64,000 bases of DNA from Fusobacteria bacterium ZRK30 (GCA_024628785.1 CP102405.1:2294001-2358000), one strand, 5' to 3'; counted from the stretch's first letter, positions 26,559 to 36,122 are shown. The notes: generated by a model not told the origin, from the sequence alone. Program-made: numbers and translations.

Positions 26559-27914
26559 TTAATTCCTTTCTCCATCTTCCTCCACCTGTTTTTCTGGATA
26601 AAGATAATAAAAAACAAAGGAAATTCCAAAGGAGATGGCTGAAAATATAGTGGTTGCATATACACCACTTCTCTCTACTCCCTGTGGTTTTGAGGTCATA
26701 GCATCTATTAAACTCCCTGCTCCTGCCACTAATAAGATTGGCAGAGTAGCTATGGATACCAAGAATGCCATTTTAAGGAAAAAACCCTGAATCCCAAAAC
26801 ATATTCCCTCGACCTGGGTTCCGCTGTCCTTAGTTATACGAGTTCCTATCTCACTGAGCATTGCCGGCGGATAGATAAATGCTGCACCTGCAACTGGTAT
26901 CCCGATCAATCCAAATAATGCAAATCCATATTTAACCGGCACTCCCCGTCCAAGGTAGTTCAGCAGTAGTGATGTAATTATCAAAATAAGAAGTGAGATC
27001 AGCATAGGTTTTTTATAGCCTACTTTTTTACAAAGTCTGTTGGTTGGGTAGAAAAATAATGCTGACATCCCAAACAATACAGCTGAAGCCACAGTTATAG
27101 CTTCCTTTCCTAACCCCATAACATCCTCCACAAAATAGTTCATCGTTCCACGAAGTGTATTGAATCCTATGAAGAAAAACAGTAGTCCAAGGAGATAATA
27201 GATAAAAGATCTATCCTCAAATATTATCTTAATTGAATTTTTTAAAGATTCTGTAGATTTCCTTCCATGGGATAATTTCTTCTCCGGTACACCAAATATA
27301 GTTATGAGAGCCGGCAAAACAGAAAATACAGCTAACACAATAACCATTCCTCTGACACCTTTCTGGGTATCTCCTCCACCTATTACTTTTATCAAAACTC
27401 CTGGTAAGATCATCGCCAATGCAGTATATAAAAGTCTGAATACAGACTGCCAGGTAGATAAATTAAGTCTCTCTTCCTTGGTATTACCTATCTCCGGGAT
27501 CATGGCGTTATATGGAGCTCCTACTATGGTATAGAATACAAAAAATACAGACCCTGTGCACATTAAATATATAAATGTTATCCAATCGTTTCCTAATATC
27601 GGATAAAAAAACGCTATAGTCGACAGTGCCAGGGGTACAGCTCCCGCTGCTATAAAGGGTATCCTCCTGCCCCACCTGGTATCCACCCTGTCTGACCAGA
27701 ATCCCACCAAGGGATCTGAGATCATATCTACAGATCTCGATACAATTAATGCTAAAGATATTAAGATCGGTGCCATTATAGGTGTTAATCCTGAATTTTC
27801 AGGGGGCAGGTAATAATACAGCACCCACTGGGCAAATATCTGATCCACTATGGCATAACTGACTCCTACCCCATAAAATATCTGGTATTTTAAACTTAAT
27901 TTTGTTTGTTCCAA
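26559..27914 (-). CDS. GPH/MelB-like MFS sugar:cation symporter
   Basis: This inner-membrane protein of about 451 residues has 12 helices and belongs to the glycoside-pentoside-hexuronide cation symporter group. SVDMISDPLVGFWSDRVDTRWGRRIPFI (near residue 68) is the family signature between helices 2 and 3. The start is best placed at the TTG at 27914: AAGGAGG lies six bases upstream, and it is translated as residues 3-5 if the ATG at 27932 is used. Substrate unknown; sugars are typical, but family members carry other solutes. It lies 68 bases after tmcAL on the same strand. Confidence 0.82.
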   Translation of the reverse strand: MEQTKLSLKYQIFYGVGVSYAIVDQIFAQWVLYYYLPPENSGLTPIMAPILISLALIVSRSVDMISDPLVGFWSDRVDTRWGRRIPFIAAGAVPLALSTIAFFYPILGNDWITFIYLMCTGSVFFVFYTIVGAPYNAMIPEIGNTKEERLNLSTWQSVFRLLYTALAMILPGVLIKVIGGGDTQKGVRGMVIVLAVFSVLPALITIFGVPEKKLSHGRKSTESLKNSIKIIFEDRSFIYYLLGLLFFFIGFNTLRGTMNYFVEDVMGLGKEAITVASAVLFGMSALFFYPTNRLCKKVGYKKPMLISLLILIITSLLLNYLGRGVPVKYGFALFGLIGIPVAGAAFIYPPAMLSEIGTRITKDSGTQVEGICFGIQGFFLKMAFLVSIATLPILLVAGAGSLIDAMTSKPQGVERSGVYATTIFSAISFGISFVFYYLYPEKQVEEDGERN

Positions 27915-28001
27915 TTTTTTCCTCCTTATCATAATTTCTAAGAAACCTTACAGGTAATTCATAGGTTGCCTGTACATAACAAATCTTTTAATTTTTATCC
28001 C

Positions 28002-29171
28002 TTAATTATTTTTAATAATTATAGGAAACTTTCTCTCCTCATAGGGATTGATTATTCCATATATTCTGTCACATTTTATCTCAAAATTTAGGAGTTCCCT
28101 CTCCCTTTCATCTAAGATCAGACTGACATTTTTCAACCCTGACAAAGGTTTTATCCTCAATGTATCCTTTTTTTCCTTGAGATACCTGCTCCCTTTTTGT
28201 GAAAACCCTAATATTTTTACATATGTAGTCCCGGTCTTGGTTTCATCTATTATTTTTTTATCTATCTTCAGAAGAATATGTGTGAGCACCCTCTGGATCC
28301 TTCCATTGGTATATCTCTTGGTCATGAGGTTTTTATAAAAATCATGAAAATCCGGGTATTTTACTGCCATCTCAAAAATCCTGTTATCTAACCCTACCTC
28401 TATATCGGCAATAAACTTAAGCTCCTCATAGTTATTTAAAATCTCATACCTCAATAAGGGATAGAAATTTTCCAGATAAGTAGGGGTGCCTAAAAATTCA
28501 AGACTCTCTGCCGGCATTACTCTTTTTATCTCACTTGTCCTCCCCTCCTTTATCATCTCCCTTATGGAGGTAGCACTGGTAATCTCATCTATTATTTCCT
28601 TGTCATGATATCCTACAGCCTTTCTCTCTATGAGTCTGGCTTCCATAGAGGAACCTAACTTTCTGATGGCTTTGATATACTCCACTCCCAGTATATCGTT
28701 GGGTTTCAAGATACCTTTTTCTCCTAAAAGTTCCTCTATAACAGAGTTTATGGCATTAGGATAGGATACCCCTCCATCCATCCTTTCCTTTATCTTTTCA
28801 TCTACAACTTCTTTTTCATCTATCTGCAGATAAGCAATTTTTTTTAATTTTTTCAGATCTGAAGATTCTGAACCGAAAATTAAATTTTCTGCCCCTAATT
28901 TATCTAAGATATCTACAGCTCCATGGGAAAATATCTCCGCTGCCTGGGCAGAATAAAATACAGGTAGTTCCACTACAATATCTACCCCATTTTTAAGAGC
29001 CATATGAGCCCTGGTCCACTTATCATATATGGCAGGTTCCCCCCTCTGTAAAAAATTTCCACTCATTACTGCTATAACCAGATCACCATTTTTTTTAGCT
29101 TCCATTAAATGAAGTTTATGTCCATTATGAAATGGGTTATACTCCACCACTATTCCTGTCGCTCTCATCAT
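28002..29171 (-). CDS. tmcAL: tRNA(Met) cytidine acetate ligase
   Basis: This 389-residue nucleotidyltransferase-superfamily enzyme (formerly YlbM/DUF795) makes N4-acetylcytidine at the wobble position of elongator tRNA(Met) using acetate and ATP. N-terminal motifs GIVVEYNPFHNGHKLHL (residues 6-22) and AVMSGNFLQRGEPA (near 34) form the HxGH-type site. STSIREM-like TSATSIREMIKEG (near 195) is also characteristic. Two adjacent ATG codons occur; the second, at 29168, has the better spacing from AAGGAGAG. No partner gene is obvious. Confidence 0.9.
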   Translation of the reverse strand: MMRATGIVVEYNPFHNGHKLHLMEAKKNGDLVIAVMSGNFLQRGEPAIYDKWTRAHMALKNGVDIVVELPVFYSAQAAEIFSHGAVDILDKLGAENLIFGSESSDLKKLKKIAYLQIDEKEVVDEKIKERMDGGVSYPNAINSVIEELLGEKGILKPNDILGVEYIKAIRKLGSSMEARLIERKAVGYHDKEIIDEITSATSIREMIKEGRTSEIKRVMPAESLEFLGTPTYLENFYPLLRYEILNNYEELKFIADIEVGLDNRIFEMAVKYPDFHDFYKNLMTKRYTNGRIQRVLTHILLKIDKKIIDETKTGTTYVKILGFSQKGSRYLKEKKDTLRIKPLSGLKNVSLILDERERELLNFEIKCDRIYGIINPYEERKFPIIIKNN

Positions 29172-29381
29172 TCTCTCCTTTTAAACCTGGAATAATCTTG
29201 TAAATTCACCTGTTAATTTTTTTTCTAGATAATCACAAAACCTCTCCTTTATAAATCTAATTTACATCGTTTAAACTTTTACTTTTAATTTAATTTTTTT
29301 CCGACTTTAACTTTTAACTTTTTTATCCATTACCACTATTATACATAATTTTTTTATATTCTTATATATATTTTAAAAGTA

Positions 29382-29410
29382 TTGAAGATATTTAGTATCT
29401 ATATTATAAT
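29382..29410 (+). promoter_or_regulatory. Promoter of mgtE
   Basis: TTGAAG (29382-29387) and TATAAT (29405-29410) are separated by 17 bases. This predicts a leader of about 125 bases before mgtE, containing a small ACCTA/TAGGT hairpin (about 29420-29444) and a 14-codon open frame. Confidence 0.65.
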
Positions 29411-29478
29411 AACTTGATTACCTAGATAACCTTTTTTTAGGTACAAAATAAATTTTATTTTAAGAGGAGTTGAGTTGT

Positions 29479-29523
29479 ATGGACGATTGTATACGCAGGC
29501 TGGATGTGATGAAAAAAATGTAA
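29479..29523 (+). CDS. Possible mgtE leader peptide (14 codons)
   Basis: An ATG with a good SD (AAGAGGAG, nine bases upstream) opens a frame encoding MDDCIRRLDVMKKM, which stops 19 bases before the mgtE start codon. It lies between a clear promoter and mgtE. It could be a regulatory upstream frame; nothing in the sequence proves translation. The consecutive Asp codons right after the start recall leader peptides of magnesium-transport genes that sense ribosome stability, but this is an inference from position and composition only. Confidence 0.4.
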   Translation: MDDCIRRLDVMKKM

Positions 29524-29542
29524 ACCAATAGGAGGACTATAT

Positions 29543-30898
29543 GTGAAAAACATACTATTAGAGTTAATAAAAGAAAAAAAGTTTAACAAACTTAAGGAAG
29601 AATTGATCAAATTAAACCCAGTTACCATCAGTGAGATCATTAGCGAGGTACCTACTAGAGAGGAAATCATAATCTATAGGCTGCTACCTAAGGAGCTGGC
29701 AGTAAGATCGTTTTCCTATTTAGAATCCGAGGAACAGTTAAGACTGATAACCTCATTTTCTAAAGGAGAAACAACAGAATTAATAGATGAATTATTCTTT
29801 GATGATTTGATAGACTTAATCGAGGAGATGCCGGCCAATATCGTAACCAAGCTATTACAGGTATCTACCGTTGAGAACAGAAAAAAGATAAATCAGTTTT
29901 TAAGCTATCCGGAAGAATCAGCAGGTAGTCTTATGACCACTGAATACCTTTCTTTAAAAGAAGATATGAGTATCAGTGAAGCACTAAAACATATTAGAAG
30001 TACAGGAAAAACTTCAGAAAGTATCTATACAGCTTATATTACCGATAAATCTATAAAACTCTTAGGAGTTTTATCCCTTAGATCGATTATCTTAGCTGAA
30101 TTAGATCAAAAAATATCGGATATATATAAATCAGATGATATAGTTACTGTAAATACTTTAGATGACCAAGAAATTATTGCAGATAAATTTAAAAAATACG
30201 ACCTTATCTCCATTCCTGTTGTAGACTTAGAGGGAAGACTCACCGGGATAATTACCATAGATGATATTGTAGAAGTTATAGAGGAAGAAAATACCGAAGA
30301 TATGCAGAAAATGGCTGCTATCAATCCCCTTACAGATAAATATATGGATGTAAACTCCCTTGATATGGCAAAGAAAAGGATCCCATGGCTCCTTATCCTT
30401 ATGATTTCTGCCTCTTTTACCTCTGGAGTAATCGGAAAGTATGAGCACACTTTGGCTCTTCTTCCTATACTGAATGGATTCATCCCTCTATTGATGGATA
30501 CAGCAGGGAATTCCGGTGCTCAGACATCTACCCTTGTAATCAGGGAACTCTCTCTGGGAAATATCAGTTTAGGAGACTGGCTCAAGATAATGATAAAAGA
30601 ATTTAAAGTCAGTTTTCTTGTGGCTCTTATTCTATCCATCATTAATTTTTTAAGGTTATATTATTTAGAGATTACTCTTTTTGGAAGGGCAAATAAGTTA
30701 GAGATTGCATTTGTAGTTTCAGCTACTCTATTTTTTACTGTTGTCTTAGCAAAATTAGTGGGAGCTATTCTTCCCCTAGGGGCACAAAAATTAAAGTTTG
30801 ATCCCGCTCTTATGGCCGGGCCATTAATTACAACAATTGTAGACGTACTGGCATTGGTTGTTTATTTTCACTTAATTACCACTTTTATGCCTGTATAA
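29543..30898 (+). CDS. mgtE: MgtE magnesium transporter
   Basis: This 451-residue protein has an N-terminal MgtE helical domain (about 1-125), a CBS pair (about 130-250, with SAGSLMTTEYLSLKEDMSISEAL and SIPVVDLEGRLTGIITIDDIVEVIEEE), then five membrane helices (about 280-450). The latter include PLLMDTAGNSGAQTSTLVIREL, the pore signature of the family. It is a magnesium-gated magnesium channel of the inner membrane. The start codon is GTG at 29543, preceded by TAGGAGG at the right distance. coaX follows after 13 bases, so the two are likely co-transcribed. Confidence 0.93.
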   Translation: MKNILLELIKEKKFNKLKEELIKLNPVTISEIISEVPTREEIIIYRLLPKELAVRSFSYLESEEQLRLITSFSKGETTELIDELFFDDLIDLIEEMPANIVTKLLQVSTVENRKKINQFLSYPEESAGSLMTTEYLSLKEDMSISEALKHIRSTGKTSESIYTAYITDKSIKLLGVLSLRSIILAELDQKISDIYKSDDIVTVNTLDDQEIIADKFKKYDLISIPVVDLEGRLTGIITIDDIVEVIEEENTEDMQKMAAINPLTDKYMDVNSLDMAKKRIPWLLILMISASFTSGVIGKYEHTLALLPILNGFIPLLMDTAGNSGAQTSTLVIRELSLGNISLGDWLKIMIKEFKVSFLVALILSIINFLRLYYLEITLFGRANKLEIAFVVSATLFFTVVLAKLVGAILPLGAQKLKFDPALMAGPLITTIVDVLALVVYFHLITTFMPV

Positions 30899-30911
30899 GA
30901 AGGAGGATATA

Positions 30912-31679
30912 ATGTTAATAGCATTTGATATCGGAAACACACACATTGTCACCGGGGTCCTGGATGACAAAGGAAATTTAATAACTAGTTTTAGAATTGC
31001 TACAAAGGATAATATCACAGAAGATGAACTTTTTTCATACTTAAAAAACATTACTGATTTCAATGAGATCAAATTAACTAATGTATGTGGAGTTATCGTA
31101 TCTTCTGTAGTCCCTGGACTTATCAGGATCTGTGATTATCTGGCAAAAAAATATTTTAATCTGTCCCCATTAATTATAAATTTAGACCTTCAACTGCCTT
31201 TCACTTTCGCAGAAGGATTAAACAACTCCGGGTTCGGAGCTGACAGAATAATAGATATAGTGCAGGGATTAAAGTTACATCCAAACAGAGATCTTGTAGT
31301 CTTTGATTTTGGAACTGCTACTACCTATGAGATCCTTATAGATAATGTCTATGTAGGAGGAGGAATCCTCCCAGGGATAAATATGTCTATAAATTCCCTC
31401 TTTGGAAACACAGCTCAGCTGCCTAAGGTAAAGTTTGAGAATCCCCATACAATAGCTGGAAAAAATACAGTTGAACAGATTCAAGCTGGAATTTTCTATG
31501 GATATACCGGGCAGATCAAGGAGATCATCAGAAAGATCAAGGAGATCTATCCAGATACCTATGTTATTGCCACTGGCGGCTTAGGACAGATCATCAGTAA
31601 GGAAGTTGACTCCATAGATGAATACCTTCCAAATCTTAGTATTGAAGGAATGTATTCCATCTGGCTGGAAAATAAATAG
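30912..31679 (+). CDS. coaX: Pantothenate kinase, type III
   Basis: This 255-residue enzyme performs the first step of coenzyme A synthesis and belongs to the ASKHA superfamily, not the CoaA fold. Motifs are DIGNTHIVTGV (residues 5-15), NNSGFGADRIIDIV (near 102), VFDFGTATTYEIL (near 127) and GGGILPGINMSINSL (near 147). Length is typical. SD GAAGGAGG is close to the ATG. CoA supply is relevant to the thiolase step of ornithine catabolism, but no direct link is implied. A strong terminator follows. Confidence 0.95.
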   Translation: MLIAFDIGNTHIVTGVLDDKGNLITSFRIATKDNITEDELFSYLKNITDFNEIKLTNVCGVIVSSVVPGLIRICDYLAKKYFNLSPLIINLDLQLPFTFAEGLNNSGFGADRIIDIVQGLKLHPNRDLVVFDFGTATTYEILIDNVYVGGGILPGINMSINSLFGNTAQLPKVKFENPHTIAGKNTVEQIQAGIFYGYTGQIKEIIRKIKEIYPDTYVIATGGLGQIISKEVDSIDEYLPNLSIEGMYSIWLENK

Positions 31680-31687
31680 AACAGTTA

Positions 31688-31726
31688 AAAACTCCCCCTC
31701 CTAATTTAGGAGGGGGAGTTTTTTTA
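31688..31726 (+). terminator. Terminator of the mgtE-coaX unit
   Basis: A GC-rich stem of about 14 bp (AACTCCCCCTCCTA / TAGGAGGGGGAGTT) is followed by seven T. It lies nine bases beyond the coaX stop. Confidence 0.92.
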
Positions 31727-31766
31727 TAAATCCGAGATTACTTTTTTTAACTCCAGAAAAAACATT

Positions 31767-32618
31767 TTAAACCTCAAAAACTTTTCCTGTATTGAACTCC
31801 TCTATCTGCCTTCCCAATACTTTTTTTAACACACCAAATCCTTTTTTTCCCGTACAATGTCCTGTATATATATGAGGTATGTTTATTAACTTTTCACCTA
31901 TATTTATAACTCTTTCTCTAGGTTCCGCTAAATTTTTAGTTATATTATTCTGTAAGTGAAATCCTCCTATTAATCCCTCTATCTTTTTATTCGGATATCT
32001 GTTTTCCACACTCTTCACCATATTCAATATTCCGCCATGGGAACATCCTGTAAATACGATCAATTGATCTTTTATTTCCTCTACCACCATAATAAGCTCA
32101 TGGGAAAAGTCATCTAAAACATAGCCCTCTTTACTCTTTTTATAGAGGTGGGAGTTTCCTTTGAGAGGAGCTCCTTCATGATAGGTATTCATCATAAAAC
32201 CTATATTTTTATCTAGTTTAAATTCCTTCTCCACCAAAATAAACCTCTCTATATTTTTTTGTAAAAGTTCATTTTTTATCCCTATATACTTATAAAATCC
32301 CAATCTTTTTGAATAAACTTCTCCTTGGGCACCTCTATTAACTATTATCTTAGCAGTTTTATTAAGTTCTAAAAATTTATCCAATCCCCCTATATGATCG
32401 TAATGGGCATGGGATAAAACCAGATAATCAACTCTACCTATATCTATCCCTAAGATCTGGGCATTTCTATAAAATAAATCATCTTTTCCTGTATCGAAAA
32501 GTATTTTCTTATCAGCTGTCTCTATATAGAGACTTAATCCATGCTGAGATCCAAGATTCTTAGATATCTCTTTCTCACTGCAGTATAGATTATTTTCAAC
32601 CAATGTAGTTATCTTCAT
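31767..32618 (-). CDS. MBL-fold metallo-hydrolase
   Basis: This 283-residue protein of the metallo-beta-lactamase superfamily has the binuclear metal motif SHAHYDHIGGL (near residue 69), GCSHGGILNMV (near 190) and GGFHL (near 218). The arrangement resembles the group annotated as dihydropterin-ribofuranosylaminobenzene phosphate synthase-like or 'Cft2-unrelated MBL' hydrolases; the actual substrate cannot be told. No signal peptide is present. SD AAAGGAGG precedes the ATG. It is convergent with coaX and divergent from the next gene. Confidence 0.85.
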   Translation of the reverse strand: MKITTLVENNLYCSEKEISKNLGSQHGLSLYIETADKKILFDTGKDDLFYRNAQILGIDIGRVDYLVLSHAHYDHIGGLDKFLELNKTAKIIVNRGAQGEVYSKRLGFYKYIGIKNELLQKNIERFILVEKEFKLDKNIGFMMNTYHEGAPLKGNSHLYKKSKEGYVLDDFSHELIMVVEEIKDQLIVFTGCSHGGILNMVKSVENRYPNKKIEGLIGGFHLQNNITKNLAEPRERVINIGEKLINIPHIYTGHCTGKKGFGVLKKVLGRQIEEFNTGKVFEV

Positions 32619-32743
32619 ATATACCTCCTTTTTTATATAATTTTAACAAGGAAATATTATTTTTTAAAGGTATAATATTAAAAAGATGGATCCGAATTAA
32701 AAAAATTCCAATGTGATTATAGGTTCCGGGGAGGGGAGATTTT

Positions 32744-33181
32744 ATGTCCGATAAAAGAATTATAGATAGTGAGGAGTTACTTCGTTTAATTAAGGTTAAC
32801 TCCAGGAAAAATGAAAATGAGGAGGGAGACCTGGACTACGATATATTTGTCGGCTTTGACGACGGTACCTACGAAGGAATCGAAGTTGATACCAGTTATC
32901 ATATTCTCGTTAGGAATGAATTTTTATTTGTTTCTCAGATAAAAGAATTTTTAGAGATATGGGATGGAGGAAATTTAGAAAAAGAGGGAGAAAATGCTAC
33001 CTGGTTTATCTCTGATTATTTCTCCGATGGAAATATCTATGAGTTAGAAGATGTTGATAGGGTCTTTAAAGAATATATTGTAGAGGGAGATGAGTTTATT
33101 GTGGTAAAAAATCACTATGAACTCTTTAAAAACATGATTGAAAATCCAGGAAAAAGTCTTGTGGTAGAGTGGAGCAGATAA
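32744..33181 (+). CDS. Acidic protein of unknown function
   Basis: I do not recognise this 145-residue protein. It is strongly acidic, without signal peptide or membrane helix. Short motifs include DYDIFVGFDDGTYEGIEVDTSYHILV and FLEIWDGGNLEKEGENATWFISDYFSDG. A good SD (GGGGAGGGGA) lies before the ATG, and codon use looks like that of its neighbours. The TATAAT at about 32,670 may be its -10 element, but no convincing -35 was seen. It appears to be a single-gene unit. Confidence 0.75.
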   Translation: MSDKRIIDSEELLRLIKVNSRKNENEEGDLDYDIFVGFDDGTYEGIEVDTSYHILVRNEFLFVSQIKEFLEIWDGGNLEKEGENATWFISDYFSDGNIYELEDVDRVFKEYIVEGDEFIVVKNHYELFKNMIENPGKSLVVEWSR

Positions 33182-33199
33182 TTTTAATTTTTTAGACTA

Positions 33200-33245
33200 A
33201 AAAAGCAATATGACATTGTACCCAATTAACTCTAATTAAAGTTTT
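33200..33245. repeat. R5 repeat, copy 2
   Basis: GCAATATGACATTGT hairpin with a flank similar to 22,056-22,103. It lies right after the acidic hypothetical gene. Confidence 0.55.
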
Positions 33246-33290
33246 CATTTACTCTAACCTCTTCATAAATTTTATAATTAATCTATAACT

Positions 33291-33319
33291 AAAAAAAGTA
33301 GTCCTAGGACTACTTTTTT
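33291..33319. terminator. Bidirectional terminator, ferredoxin gene
   Basis: A near-perfect palindrome AAAAAGTAGTCC / GGACTACTTTTT can end transcription both of the ferredoxin gene (minus) and of the hypothetical gene (plus). Confidence 0.85.
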
Positions 33320-33331
33320 CTTATAGATTAA

Positions 33332-33502
33332 TTATCCTGCTGCGATAGCTTCTACTGGACATGATCCTGCACATGCTCCACAATCGATACATGCATCTGC
33401 GATTTCATATTTTCCATCTGTGTCAGCTGAAATTGCTGCTACTGGACAAGTTCCTTCACATGCTCCACATCCGATACAAGCGTCTTTATCAATAATATAC
33501 AT
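33332..33502 (-). CDS. 2[4Fe-4S] ferredoxin
   Basis: This 56-residue clostridial-type ferredoxin was assembled by translating the minus strand directly. It has two cluster motifs, CIGCGACEGTCPV (residues 9-21) and CIDCGACAGSCPV (residues 38-50), each CxxCxxCxxxCP. It is a low-potential electron carrier for anaerobic oxidoreductases such as pyruvate:ferredoxin oxidoreductase. The SD TTAGGAGG is followed by ATG at 33502, and the stop is TAA at 33332-33334. It is a monocistronic gene with its own terminator. Confidence 0.95.
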   Translation of the reverse strand: MYIIDKDACIGCGACEGTCPVAAISADTDGKYEIADACIDCGACAGSCPVEAIAAG

Positions 33503-33696
33503 AAGTGTTACCTCCTAAAAATTTAATCTAACTACTCATAATATACTCTAAATATTTCTATATGTCAATATTTTTTTCTTCTCTAACCCTTGTTTTTACT
33601 AGGTTTGTTTGGTTATCAAACTATATCTAAATCTTTGTTTTTCTATCGAAACTTAATTTATAAATGACATCTATTTTTTATTTATTTATTTACAAA

Positions 33697-33746
33697 AAAA
33701 AAGAACAACTTAGGCATAAAATTATACTCAAGCTGTTCTTATTTTT
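33697..33746 (-). terminator. Terminator of the feo operon
   Basis: Stem AAGAACAACTT / AAGCTGTTCTT (one GU pair), with an A9 run to the left that is U on the minus transcript. It follows the small Cys-rich gene. Confidence 0.75.
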
Positions 33747-33755
33747 AGACTTTTT

Positions 33756-33899
33756 TTATTTTATTTTACACTTGGTTTTACAAGTTTTAGCACTAGAGCA
33801 TCCTCCGCATTTAGATTCGCCCTTAAATGATTTAAATAAACTTCTCAAAGAGTAATATGAGATTCCTATTAATATTAAACTTAAAAATATAGTTTTCAT
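33756..33899 (-). CDS. FeoB-associated Cys-rich membrane protein
   Basis: This 47-residue protein was read from the minus strand: one N-terminal helix (residues about 2-18), then a basic stretch and a cysteine cluster KCGGCSSAKTCKTKCK. It matches the small Cys-rich proteins usually encoded directly downstream of feoB, which are thought to help ferrous iron transport. Their mechanism is not firmly known. It begins 25 bases after the feoB stop, and an AAGGAGTG SD precedes the ATG at 33899. Confidence 0.85.
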   Translation of the reverse strand: MKTIFLSLILIGISYYSLRSLFKSFKGESKCGGCSSAKTCKTKCKIK

Positions 33900-33923
33900 A
33901 AGTTCACACTCCTTCTACCCTGT

Positions 33924-36122
33924 CTAAACAAACAATCTTCCTATTTGATAGATCAATGTAGATGCAACATACGGTACTAAGACCAAGAAACCTGTTACAA
34001 ACCACATAAATTTATTTCCAAATTCCTGCTTTATAGCTGCTAAAGTTACTATACAAGGTACTACCAACAAGATAAATACCATGAACGAGTATGCTTTCAA
34101 TGGTCCCTCTTTATCCCCGGCCCATAGATTTGATACAGCTTGTACAACTCCAACTCCTTCTTCCTCTACAGTCTCTGCATCTGGTGCTTCAAACAATCCA
34201 GCTATAGCCCTTACATCTACTATTCCTATAAATGAATCTTTTAATGCAAATCCTAACCCTCTTACCTGCTCCACGACATCTTCTGTAAAAGTAGTCACTT
34301 CTTCAGTTTCTTCTTCGTCAGCTTCTTTTAGAGGCAATACCTGAGCCATAAATCCTACTACAACTTCCTTAGCTGCTATACTAGGCACAACTGCGGCTAC
34401 CGCTTCCCATCTATCTCCAAAACCTGTAGGCTTCATAATAGGAGCTACTGATTTTCCAAACTTTGCCATATATGAGTTTTCTGTATCTCCATGATTCGGG
34501 AAATAAGTCAGTGCCCATAAGATTATTAATACACCCATAATTACTGTTGTAGCTTTCTTTAAGTACGACCCTGTTCTTGTGAATGCTGATCTGGTGATCA
34601 TCTTAATACTAGGTACTCTGTATGGCGGTAACTCTATCAATAATGCTCTGTCATCAGTTTTAAAATATTCATGTTTTCTAAAAGTTAATCCTACAAGCAT
34701 TGCAATAAAAATACCCAAGAAATATAAACTCATTACTATCATTCCTGCAGTCTTACCAAAGAAAGCCGCTGTAAATAATCCGTATACCGGTAATCTTGCC
34801 CCACAAGACATAAATGGTGCCATTAAAGCAGTTAATCTTCTAGATTTTTCATCTTCTAAAGTTCTTGTAGCATAGATTGCAGGTACTGTACACCCAAATC
34901 CTAATACCATCGGTACAAATGCTTTTCCATTTAGTCCCATAGATCTCATGATCTTATCCATTAAAAATGCTACTCTGGACATATATCCACTTTCCTCTAA
35001 TATAGCCAGGAAGAAATATAAAAATAACATCAACGGAACAAAGACTAATACTCCTCCCACACCTGCAATCAATCCATCTAACACAAATGAATTTAACCAG
35101 TCAGGGGTCCCTTCTACAAGGATTCCTGCATATTTACCAATAAACCCATTTATAAACCCATCTAACCAGTCCTGTAACGGAGCTGCACCATTAAATACTA
35201 CTCCCATAAGACCTGCAATTAATATTAAAAATATAGGTAATCCTAAGATTTTATTCAGTAAGACCTTGTCTACCTTGTCTGTAAAATCTAATCTTGACTT
35301 TAGTGATGTCTTCAATGTATGAAGGAGGATTCCCTTTACAGCTCCATATCTGCTCTCTGCAAATACAGTTTCTACATCTTCATCGAATTTATCCTCTATC
35401 CTTTTTTTAGATTCCTCTATAGAATCTAATTTGTTTATTCCATAACCTTTTAATTTCCCTAAGAAATGGTTGTCACCTTCCAATAATTTTATAGTTATAA
35501 AATCCATAGAATATTTTTTCATTACAGGGACAAATTCATCACTATTTCTGACAAATTCTTCTACTTTTTTCATCTCTGTTTCTAAAAATTTATCAACTCT
35601 TAATTCATATTTAGAGTGTACCTGCTCTTTATGTTCAGCTGCTACCTTTAGAGATTTTTCTAACAGTTCTTTCAGTCCTCTATTTTTCAATGCACTTGTT
35701 GGAACAGCTTTCATTCCTATATGTTCTTCAAAATGTTTTAAATCTAATTTATAGTTCAGTTTTTCAAATTCATCTATAAAATTCAGTGCCATGATCATAG
35801 GTTTCCCTAATTCTTTTAACAGCATAGTCAGATATAGATTTCTATCTAAGTTTGTTGAATCTACTACGTTTATTACAACATCCGGATTCTCGTCTATGAT
35901 ATAATCACGGGTGATTTTTTCCTCTAAAGTATAAGGACTAAGGGAATATACTCCCGGCAGATCTACTAATTTAATAGTCTGTCCCTCAAACTCAAACTTT
36001 GCTTCTTTTTTTTCTACTGTAACTCCCGGCCAGTTTCCTACCTTTAGAGAGGAACCTGCTATTTCATTTATTAATGCTGATTTACCTACATTTGGATTTC
36101 CTGCAAACGCAATTTTTATCAT
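33924..36122 (-). CDS. feoB: Ferrous iron transporter FeoB
   Basis: This 732-residue protein has an N-terminal G domain (about 1-160) with G1 GNPNVGKS (residues 8-15), G3 DLPGVYS (near 54) and G4-like NFID, a helical domain (about 170-280), then about 8-9 membrane helices including two Gate motifs (LGFGCTVPAI near 413 and the later VPSIAAKEVVVGF). It imports ferrous iron under anaerobic conditions. SD AGGGGAG precedes the ATG. It is separated from feoA by 187 bases that contain R1 copy b, an unusual interruption of this operon. Confidence 0.95.
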   Translation of the reverse strand: MIKIAFAGNPNVGKSALINEIAGSSLKVGNWPGVTVEKKEAKFEFEGQTIKLVDLPGVYSLSPYTLEEKITRDYIIDENPDVVINVVDSTNLDRNLYLTMLLKELGKPMIMALNFIDEFEKLNYKLDLKHFEEHIGMKAVPTSALKNRGLKELLEKSLKVAAEHKEQVHSKYELRVDKFLETEMKKVEEFVRNSDEFVPVMKKYSMDFITIKLLEGDNHFLGKLKGYGINKLDSIEESKKRIEDKFDEDVETVFAESRYGAVKGILLHTLKTSLKSRLDFTDKVDKVLLNKILGLPIFLILIAGLMGVVFNGAAPLQDWLDGFINGFIGKYAGILVEGTPDWLNSFVLDGLIAGVGGVLVFVPLMLFLYFFLAILEESGYMSRVAFLMDKIMRSMGLNGKAFVPMVLGFGCTVPAIYATRTLEDEKSRRLTALMAPFMSCGARLPVYGLFTAAFFGKTAGMIVMSLYFLGIFIAMLVGLTFRKHEYFKTDDRALLIELPPYRVPSIKMITRSAFTRTGSYLKKATTVIMGVLIILWALTYFPNHGDTENSYMAKFGKSVAPIMKPTGFGDRWEAVAAVVPSIAAKEVVVGFMAQVLPLKEADEEETEEVTTFTEDVVEQVRGLGFALKDSFIGIVDVRAIAGLFEAPDAETVEEEGVGVVQAVSNLWAGDKEGPLKAYSFMVFILLVVPCIVTLAAIKQEFGNKFMWFVTGFLVLVPYVASTLIYQIGRLFV

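Noticed and set aside
29411-29542. M-box magnesium riboswitch upstream of mgtE
   Set aside because: The leader is only about 125 bases and the conserved M-box core pieces were not found.
33664-33855. Plus-strand open frame of 63 codons
   Set aside because: It is antisense to the Cys-rich feo gene and its terminator; the minus-strand gene has an SD and family motif.
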